From Aureobasidium sp. EXF-3400 (Eukaryota > Ascomycota > Dothideomycetes > Dothideales > Saccotheciaceae), in contig SWBL01000096.1 of NCBI GenBank assembly GCA_024195585.1, positions 1 to 64,000 of the forward strand: 64,000 bases of DNA, written 5' to 3'. Numbering within the stretch: position 1 is the stretch's first letter; each line of letters begins with the position of its first letter. The notes beneath the pieces are model-generated. The model saw nothing but the letters and a program-made list of their open reading frames with translations. It was not told the origin of the DNA and did not search any database. This document shows, one piece after another, positions 56,318-64,000 of this stretch. The translations under genes and the position numbers were made by a program.

Positions 56318-57265
56318 GGGTCGGGTAGTAGATTATATAGCTTTATCGCTGGTCTGAATGACCTGAATATGAACACATTCGTGCATTTTATAGCTTTTGG
56401 TTGTGAAATATTATACCCCCGTTGTGACACGATGTGTACCCAAGTGTCCCTATGAATATAAGTCAGGAGTAAAACCGGCCTCTCATGGTGTAGAAGTATC
56501 GTTCAAGTATAGCTATGGAAATGCACAATGGACTATTATGACAGCTGCGTCCAAGGAGAGCCCCTAAAATCATGTATCTCAGTGGACCTTACTCTGTTTT
56601 CAAAAACACTGTGCATTTCTATAGCGTCACTACACCTCGCAGTTCTCTCTGAGATAGATAGGTTTTACCAGTATTAGACTCTCGGTCTCTCCCATGGTTG
56701 TTCTTCACTTGAATACATCTATAAAAATGCACAGTTGACTTCAGATCCGGAGCAACGTCCACTGAAAGTCCTGATTTTGGGGGCTCTCTCTGGATGTTGT
56801 ATCGTTTTCATTGATGATTGTGCATTTCGACAGCTGTGAAAAAACAGAGTTGTGTCCAGAGAGAGCTGACAACATCACAGGAAATGACAAGTGATAGAAG
56901 AGAATGAATAAATTATATTTACAAAAACGCCTTCCTTCGCTTCAGTCAAAAGAAACTACACTAGCTCATTTGCATCAAACAAAAACTCCATCAAGTCATA
57001 CCTATATATGTTCCGGCCGTTGATCCCATTAAAAAAATCAAGTCCCTCTCTTTCTGCTTGTTGGCCTCTCGCTCGTCGGCTCCTGCGATGCTGCTGTAGC
57101 TTGTTCCTCAACAATGGATCGTTTCCTCTGATCCACGCCATCATCATAGCCATCTGCACCGTCAGATCTCCTTCTCTTCTTGCTTCCTTCCTGTTGACTT
57201 GGACCTGGTGTGCCGGGAGCAAAGTCCGTTACTTCGATGCCTTCGTTTTGCTTCCGGCGATCATG
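56318..57265. other. Convergent region between the importin and histidine kinase genes
   Basis: About 950 bp between two stop codons, with 3' UTRs at each end and the inverted-repeat array at 56380-56836. No coding frame with conserved features was found. Confidence 0.45.
56380..56836. repeat. Inverted-repeat array with five GTGCATTT...TATAG termini
   Basis: Five copies of a short motif (GTGCATTTCTATAGC-like) occur in alternating orientation at about 56381 (+), 56511-56528 (-), 56609-56625 (+), 56718-56735 (-) and 56818-56836 (+). Between them, 56511-56625 and 56836-56718 are two diverged copies of one roughly 115-bp unit in opposite orientation. They align block by block: GAAATGCACAAT, then TCCA, GAGAGCCCC, AAAATCA, TCAGTGGAC and CTGTGCATTT, with nearly equal spacing. 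Each unit is itself bounded by inverted ends. The spacers 56396-56510 and 56626-56717 also share a C/T-rich ATGG block. This could be decayed MITE copies or a structured 3' RNA. Confidence 0.6.
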
Positions 57266-60200
57266 TCATGCTATTTGCTGCACTCCGTTTTGTTGCGGAT
57301 GCTGCTGTTGTGCATTTTGGCGTCCTTTTTCCGAACATTCGTCTTGTTTTGTATTTTTGGTGTTCTTTTTCTCGGCTTTGTTGTCATTGTCATTGGCATC
57401 TCCATCGCCTTCGATGTTGTTGATGATGCCGCCTAGCTTGGCCATGCTGACGGGTTTGGTCATGAAGTCATCGACGCCGGCGAGGAAGGCGCGTTTCTTG
57501 GCTTCTGCGTCGCCGACGCCCGTCAGTGCGATCACGGTGCAACGACCCCATTTGTTCTTCTCTTCGAGATTGCGTATCAGTTCCGTGGCTGTGAAACCGT
57601 CCATTACAGGCATTGAAATGTCCATGAGGATTAATGCATATGAGGCCGGTGCAGACGAGTAGGCGCTCACGGCTTCAAGACCGTTGGCTGCACACGTATG
57701 AGGTCGCTTCAGCTTGCGCATGGTCGCAACGAGAAGCTTCATGTTGATCGAATTATCTTCCACTAGCAACACTTTACGGAGATTTGAATCCTCGTCGTTG
57801 TCGCCATTTCGTGAGGTCAAATTCCTCTGGGGTGTCGTGGGTGTTGAAGGGACCGAGGATGCATCAGGTCCCATGTTGGGCTTCGATTCTGCGTAGGTAG
57901 GTGGGGGATCGCTGTTTGAGCTGACGTGTGGGGGTTTTGTGAGAATTTCCAAGGCAGACGGTGAGGAAGCGATGGCACCCAGAGTTTGGTTGTCTGAGGT
58001 AGGGTTTGATTGACTTCGACTTTGCATAGCGGCAGCCAGTGCTCTTGACATCTTTCTTGGTCCGAATGGTTGATTGATGAAAATTGCGTTCTTGGACGCG
58101 CTCTGTCTGACAACGGACGAGGCCGAGATCGACCCCAGCACAATCATTGGTGTCGGCTGTGGGTTCCTCGAGTTCCTCCTCTTCTCTTGCCATTGATCGT
58201 AATCTGTCTCAGCCAGGATACAGACATCGAAAGCATCAGCACCATCAGAAACGGACACTGATTCGGTTTGACATTCTAGCCATTCCTGGCAAGTCTTGGA
58301 AGTGTTTGTTTTGATAGTCCTGTCACGTGCCAAGTCCCCATCGGTCTTGCCCAATGATTTAGAAAGCGCAACCTTAAGTTTGCTTCCATCAGCACGTTTC
58401 GGTATGCGGATCTCAGACTCTGCATCCTCTTCGAAGGCGGCTTGGAACGAGACGATCACTTTGGTTCCTCTGCCAAGCTCACTCTCAAAGCTGATGTGTC
58501 CTCCAAAGTCTTTAATGATTTGCTTCACGATTGAAAGTCCAAGTCCTGTACCGACGGCATGGGTGTTTTCCTGCATGAATGGCGTGTAAAGGTGGTTTCG
58601 AAGATACTCACTGCCGATACCTTGACCTGTGTCTTCGATGGTCAAAGATACTTGGGCCTTGTCCGGCTCCTCTGACTTCTTGTACTGAAGGCTCACAGTG
58701 ATAGTACCTTGCTTGGTGTACTTGAGAGAATTGCCCAGGAGATTGGTGATGACTCTGGTCCAGCTTCCAGGCGATATGTTCAGATTCCAGTTTGGTCGGT
58801 TGGCGATATTCAGCACTACCGCAACTTGCTTTGGTGTCTTTGCTCCATGTTCGTGTTCGTCTTCTTGCTTGGCTTTACTTGCTTGGAAACTCTTTGCCGT
58901 GACGGTTGTATCGACCACGTTCTCGGTCAGAACAGCGAGGTCGACAGCACTCGTGACGCCAACCTCTCCCATATCCGCGGTTTTGAATCCAGTATTCCGG
59001 CTGGCATCTTTGTCTTTCCTGTCTTTTCGTTCGGGGCCTGTAAAGCTGTTGATTTTGGTAAAGTCGAGGATGTTATTGATAGTGTCAAGTAATGTCTTGC
59101 CAGCCATGCTGATAGTAGTCGTCATTTCCTGTTGGTAGTTGCTCAGGTCACTTTCTTGCAGGAGCTCAACTCCCGCCAGCACTCCGTGCAACGGAGATCT
59201 CAATTCGTGAGAAATGGAGCTGATGAAAGTAGCTTTGGCTTGATCGGCGGCAATGGCATCCAGACGTGATAATTCGGCCATCAAGTTGTTGCTAAACGCG
59301 GCAAGGTATGTTATGTCCTCGGCCTTGTCCAAGAACCTGCTTTGGTTCCACACGAACGTACAACTGCGCCAACGCTCTCGCCGGCTGTCCCACAAGGGTA
59401 GGAAAGCGATACTGCGAGGGCCTGAAAACACTTCACCTAAAGTCATGGCGTCGACGAATTCGCGACTGCGACGCTTGCGTGATCTGCTGTTTTTGGTCCC
59501 TTCACTGAATTCTTCGGAGGAAATATCGGTGCCAGAAGAACTTGACAAAGCTTTGCCATCGTGGAAATTGAAGACTTTGCCCATGGGGTAGCGGCGAATG
59601 AGACTGCGGATGAAAGCCTTCGGGAGACTAGAGTGTCTCGCAGAGGCATCGAAGCCACGAACAGTCGACTTGACCTTTGTGGAGAAGCCAAGCAGGGCAC
59701 ATTGGGCTTCGGGAGAGACAGGTGTCTTTTGTTTTGGCGTAGATGACTCCGGACCAGAAGAGTTAGTTGCAGTGTCAGTTTCGTGATCTGTGTTCGAAGA
59801 GTCTTGATTCTTGGTTGACTCTTTGTCACGATGGAAGTCGGCATCGATGAAGGCCACACCTTCGGCGCTCATGGCTTCACGCATAAGGTTGCTGCTTCGT
59901 GCAAAAGCGGAGTTGACCTCACGGCCGAGATCGAAGCCTTCATGCTTATCCTGAGCCAAATGACCGGTTTTGAGGGTGGGTTTCGGTAGTTGACTAGCTG
60001 GCTGAACGCTTAGCGTGTCGGTTGTGCGACCGTGAGGAATCTCGTCGGGTCCGTATGTCATTCCCAGCTCTTCATCAGCACGGTCATTCCGGGTCTTCAT
60101 GTCATCCATCGAGTTGCGGCGACGTCTTGAACCCTCGCCTCTGACTTTGCGACTGTGCGTATCCAACCACCAGTCACGTAGACTGTCCTTGCCTTCGCTG

Positions 60201-60995
60201 AACAGGGCCAGGCCCTTGATCAGACGATCGCCACGCTCCCTCTGCAAGGCAGCGTGTTTGGCTTCAAGATGACCCATGATAGTGTCGGCAATGTCCTCCA
60301 TAAAGACCAGTTCGTCGGCGCTGATTCCGAGGCGAGGGCGATCGTCCAAGATAGCATACGAGCCGATGACCAGACCGTTGCTCGTTCGGATGGGTACAGC
60401 AGCGTAGAACCTCAATTTGGGGGCGGCCTTGACCACCACGAGCGACTGCAAATCGGCAGCCTTTCGCAGGTCGCTGATAATGTAGCAGTGTGGACTGATA
60501 CCATCGGTGTAGTAATAATCGTCTTCTTTGGGGGTTTCGCGACGTTCCTTGGTCGCAATCCATTCCTTGAGACCGGCGACGGAAAGGCCTTGGTCGCGAG
60601 GGTAGCGTGTGGTTCCCAAGAACAATGCATCACGCGAGTTGTGTACTAAATCCGACTGTAGAGAGAGAGTTCGCGTCGACTCGGCCAGGATGATTTCCTC
60701 ATCCTTGGACACGAGGGAAATGATACAGCGCTGGGCCTTGAGTCGAAGCGCTCCTAGCTGGGCAAAGGCAGCCAGAGCCGTGTCGTCACTGCCGATGGCT
60801 ACTCTGTCTTTAATCTCGCCATCGTTGAGCTGCAGAGGGTGGATAGACGTTCCAAAGGCCTCGAGGCATCTACACAAACCAACATGTTAGCGCGGCTGGC
60901 CACCGGTCGGGCAAATCCCACTCTAAGCCGACTCACCTGAAGACCTCACGAGCACGCGAAGTCTCGCTGCCCAAAGGCTTCGTAGAAGACGACAT
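57266..60995 (-). CDS. Hybrid histidine kinase with GAF-like sensor and receiver domain
   Basis: Cytosolic phosphorelay sensor. Exon 1 (60995-60937) encodes MSSSTKPLGSETSRAREVF, and exon 2 is 60869-57266, for 1220 residues. A GAF-like sensor covers about 40-235 (AAPKLRFYAAVPIRTS, GSYAILDDRPR). A disordered stretch follows, then HisKA at about 560-630 with the phospho-His motif ISSISHELRSPLHG. HATPase_c includes NLLGNSLKYTKQG, IEDTGQGIGSEYL and VGTGLGLSIVKQI. A receiver-like linker precedes the true receiver (KVLLVEDNSINMKLL, LILMDISMPVMDG, VDDFMTKPVSM). The C-terminal tail is Asn/Gln/Lys-rich. No membrane segment or HAMP, so it is not Sln1- or Nik1-type. The signal is unknown. Confidence 0.92.
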
Positions 60996-61839
60996 TGGGC
61001 ACTTTCACATACACCCCTTGAGACAAGGCATCAAGGAAGGACGGAAGGTTGCAAGACTCGACTCTGCTAACGTTGGTTGGATTTGCCGTCCATCTCACAT
61101 CCTGCCCCAATATGGCCTGGGCCCTGCTCTATGCATGCCACGGCGTATCAAACCTTGTTCAAATCGACGATTGCCCCGGATTTAGACGGGCTTTTGTCAC
61201 GCATGCGGCTAAACACTTCCCCTTGGACTTCCATCAGGCCTGCGAGCGCCGCCGACGCCCCGTAAACTCACCGTCTTTGCCAGACCATTTGCCTGCCATG
61301 ATCCATCAACATGTGGATCGTCTGTACGTCAATAATGACAGAGTCACTGTCGGTGATGCTCCCGCGGACTGACATCCGACGGGCAATGTGTCTACTACGC
61401 GAAGCGGCTGCAGAGCCTGCCGCAACGCTTGGTCCCCACTTCGACAACACAGATTACTCAACTTGATCCTCCCGCTTGCAGCGTTGTTGAGAAACGAATC
61501 TGCCTTGTGCAACAACACACTCTCTATCTCAATCCAGCAGGTAGTCATGGGAAGTCGAGTCAGATCAAGTAAATGTCATATCGGTCGTGCATTTTTCACT
61601 GCTTGCTACTATCTATCATACAAAACTCCTGATATATTCCCTCTTTCCCTGATGAAACGCGTCGCTCCAAGAACGCTGATACGCCTTGCTTTTCGGTCAT
61701 GTCTCCGGAGGCCTGGATTGCTTCTATGCAACGCCCGAATGTACCTTTCCTTTTGAATAACGCCTTTGCTCTTTTCTCGAAAATGCCTTGCTGACTCATG
61801 TGTCGTATCATGAGTGCTCACTAGACAGGCTGGCATCTC
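60996..61839. promoter_or_regulatory. Region upstream of the histidine kinase
   Basis: About 840 bp between tandem minus-strand genes; it should contain the kinase promoter and the PDX1 3' UTR. Short frames (61049-61372, 61388-61756) lack conserved features. Confidence 0.35.
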
Positions 61840-62828
61840 TTACCAGCCACGGCCCTGGAGCTTGTCCTTGGGGTCCATAGAGCCACAGTTGATGCCAACA
61901 ATGGCCTCACCAAGTCCAATGCTGACCTCGGCCAGAACCTTGGGGTCGTTGTAGTGAGTGACAGCCTGGACGATAGCCTTGGCGCGCTTAGCGGGGTCAC
62001 CACTCTTGAAGATACCAGAGCCAACAAAGACACCGTCGCAGCCCATCTGCATCATCAGAGCAGCGTCAGCGGGGGTAGCGATACCACCAGCGGCGAAGTT
62101 GACAACAGGCAGACGCTTGAGCTGGACGGTCTCCTTGAGAAGCTCGTACTGAACACCGATCTCACGACCGAAAGCGCGGAGCTCGGGTTCGGACATGGCG
62201 GCAGCGCGAGCGATCTGCTGGTTGACGGTCTGCATGTGGCGGACAGCCTCGATAACATCGCCAGTACCAGCCTCACCCTTTGTGCGGATCATGGCAGCAC
62301 CCTCGGCGATACGGCGCAGGGCCTCACCGAGGTCACGGCAGCCGCAGACGAAGGGAATCTTGTATGAGTGCTTCTCGACGTGGTAGATGGGGTCGGCGGG
62401 GGTAAGGACCTCGGACTCGTCAATGTAGTCGACACCGATGGCTTCGAGGATCTGGCACTCGACGATGTGACCGATACGGGCCTTGGCCATGACAGGGATG
62501 GTGACGGTCTCCATGATCTCCTTGATCATGGCGGGGTCGGACATGCGGGCAACACCGCCGTCCTTGCGAATATCGGCGGGGACACGCTCGAGAGCCATGA
62601 CGGCGCAGGCACCGGCCTCTTCGGCGATGCGAGCCTGAGTGGTTGTTAGTGACATTGCCGTCGGGGAGACATAGAACACGAGCGCACCTGCTCAGCATTG
62701 ACGACGTCCATGATGACACCGCCCTTCAGCATGCGGGCGAGACCGGCCTTGACAGCGAACGAGGCGACTCCGTCAGTGCCATTGGCGCCGTCGTGCTTGC
62801 CGTTGGTGGTGGGTAGTGTGGTGGCCAT
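61840..62828 (-). CDS. PDX1: Pyridoxal 5'-phosphate synthase subunit Pdx1 (Snz family)
   Basis: Builds PLP from ribose 5-phosphate, glyceraldehyde 3-phosphate and ammonia supplied by Pdx2. Exon 1 is 62828-62688, the intron 62687-62635 (donor GTGCGC), and exon 2 62634-61840, for 311 residues. The TIM-barrel motifs are complete: [12 protein letters not shown] at the junction, [33 protein letters not shown] with a catalytic Lys, [31 protein letters not shown] and [15 protein letters not shown]. The length is typical. The first about 20 residues are a hydrophilic extension. Pdx1 also protects fungi against singlet oxygen. A TATAAA-type box lies about 100 bp upstream. Confidence 0.96.
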
Positions 62829-63560
62829 TGTGAGTATGTGTGTGAGTTGGAGAGATGCAAAAGAAATAAAGATTGAGGGAAAGATATGCGTGAGAGAAAA
62901 GAGGGATGGTCTTAGGTTTCCAAGATTTATAAAAGTATATCTCGCCTGGGAAGTTCGCCCTTCTTTCGAGTGACTCACCTGCCTATTGGAGGCATTATTA
63001 CTCAAGAAAAACACACAGCCGTAGGGCGGCGAACTGCCAAGGTGCTGCTTCTCCGTCGAGAACAATCCATGTCCCACGCGATTGCCCCGCTGTCGGCGGA
63101 AGGCGCGGACCCTGCCACCAAGAACGCCGAACAACCGTCCCTGCACTCCGATTGGCTCTGGAAAGTGGCTGCGAGTATGGAAAATGCATACGAAGATGGA
63201 TATCATTCTTACCTGCGGCAATAGCTACGAAAATCGAATTGTACATAGACTCGTCCAACTGCCTTCGCTCGCTGGCAATAGCTATACCATAGATTTATAA
63301 GATAAACTCAAGTTCAAACAGTTTTGCAAGTTTCATTTGTCACAATTGCAGCGCACCACTCTCCGCATCTTCAGGGTCGGTCGGTCCAAGCGCAAGATCC
63401 GCAGCGTCATTGACATCCGACGACAATCAGAGCAAGCAACCACCGACAAGTCAACACCTCCTTACCATCAATCAAACCAGTCATCAATCTATACCAGTGA
63501 CTCACACGCAGGAAATCACACCACTTAGACTTCTCAATTCGAAACACCACATCCCCAACA
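62829..63560. promoter_or_regulatory. Divergent promoter region of PDX1 and the FUN14-family gene
   Basis: About 730 bp between divergent ATGs. Apart from the PDX1 TATA-like box, short frames only. Confidence 0.35.
62926..62935 (-). promoter_or_regulatory. Candidate TATA box of PDX1
   Basis: Gene-strand sequence TTTTATAAAT about 100 bp before the ATG. Motif match only. Confidence 0.4.
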
Positions 63561-64000
63561 ATGTCATTCCTACTGGCCTCCCGCCCAATGGGCATCGGAC
63601 TCGGTCTCGGCGCAGCATTCACATCTTACTCTCTGCTCAGACCCCGTAGAAACCTTCTGGCGCTGTGTGACTCGAGCGCTGCGTTCAATTCCTACACAAA
63701 GAATGCCAAAACACCGGTTGTAACACGCAAAGGTGGTTTGAACCCCAATGCTGTCCGTCAAATTTCGAGTGGAAGTATTGCCGGTATGTCTCGATCACTC
63801 TGTACTAAAGAAATGTAAGAGAGAGGAAATGCTTATGGTTACAGGTGTTCTTGGCGGTATGGCCGTATCTCTCTTCTCTAAGCCCTTGACTCTGCTCATT
63901 GGACTGTTGATTGTTGGTGTGCAGGTATGTTTTGTCTTTTCCTTCTTACCTACTCTAAACAATACATCTCTTACACTCCTTTCGCAATTGCTGATCTTGA
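63561..64000 (+). CDS. FUN14-family mitochondrial protein, 5' part only (cut by right edge)
   Basis: Exon 1 (63561-63783) and exon 2 (63845-63924) are inside the window; a third exon must lie beyond the edge, since the frame is still in an intron (donor GTATGT at 63925). The start MSFLLASRPMGIGLGLGAAF leads to a glycine-rich hydrophobic segment. Then come the FUN14-domain elements QISSGSIAGVLGGMAV and SLFSKPLTLLIGLLIVGVQ. FUN14 proteins sit in the outer mitochondrial membrane; animal FUNDC1 is a mitophagy receptor. The fungal role is not settled. I see no LC3-type YxxL motif in the visible part. Confidence 0.82.

Noticed and set aside
56956..57222. Minus-strand open frame of 88 codons after the histidine kinase stop
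   Set aside because: No motif, no splice link to the kinase, and it lies in the expected 3' UTR.

Overview
The window is a 64-kb piece of a filamentous ascomycete genome (Pezizomycotina; the gene set and intron style fit Dothideomycetes, and an Aureobasidium-like black yeast is my best but unproven guess). Reasons: dense intron-poor genes on both strands, mostly 48-60 nt GT-AG introns, many divergent pairs with 200-700 bp promoters, and typical fungal proteins (ERMES Mmm1, hybrid histidine kinase, Zn2Cys6 factor, RTA1, forkhead, Pdx1). I find 29 protein genes (two cut by the window edges) and one tRNA. There are no rRNA genes, CRISPR arrays or autonomous transposons. Exon boundaries below were worked out by hand from reading frames and splice consensus. 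Small errors in coordinates are possible, but every multi-exon model closes in frame. 

Layout. 1-10.4 kb is housekeeping: ribosomal L28e (cut at the left edge), a DUF2015 protein, SF3b4, TOM7, exocyst SEC15 and a Mei2-like RNA-binding protein. 10.4-25.8 kb holds tRNA-Arg(ACG), a GT8 glycosyltransferase, RAD16, a Mn-type CDF transporter, 5-aminolevulinate synthase and a forkhead factor set between two 1.7-kb gaps. 27.5-44.3 kb is more accessory in character: two short-chain dehydrogenases around MMM1, a small secreted glycoprotein, a tandem pair of unrecognised membrane proteins, a divergent RTA1 / Zn2Cys6 pair, an F-box protein and a methionine-permease-like transporter. 45.2-64 kb returns to conserved functions: a CorA-type Mg transporter, a PEX3 gene whose frame runs straight into dihydrofolate reductase, aminopeptidase P, an importin-13/Kap122-type karyopherin, a GAF hybrid histidine kinase, PDX1 and a FUN14-family protein (cut at the right edge). 

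The genes do not form one pathway. Themes that recur are mitochondrial and organelle biology (TOM7, MMM1, HEM1, FUN14, PEX3, CorA), cofactor synthesis (HEM1, DHFR, PDX1) and trafficking (SEC15, importin). Signals most worth following: (1) the uninterrupted PEX3-DHFR reading frame; (2) the tandem membrane-protein paralogues at 34.3-36.9 kb, one of which has gained four 26-residue repeats; (3) a non-coding inverted-repeat array at 56.4-56.8 kb.
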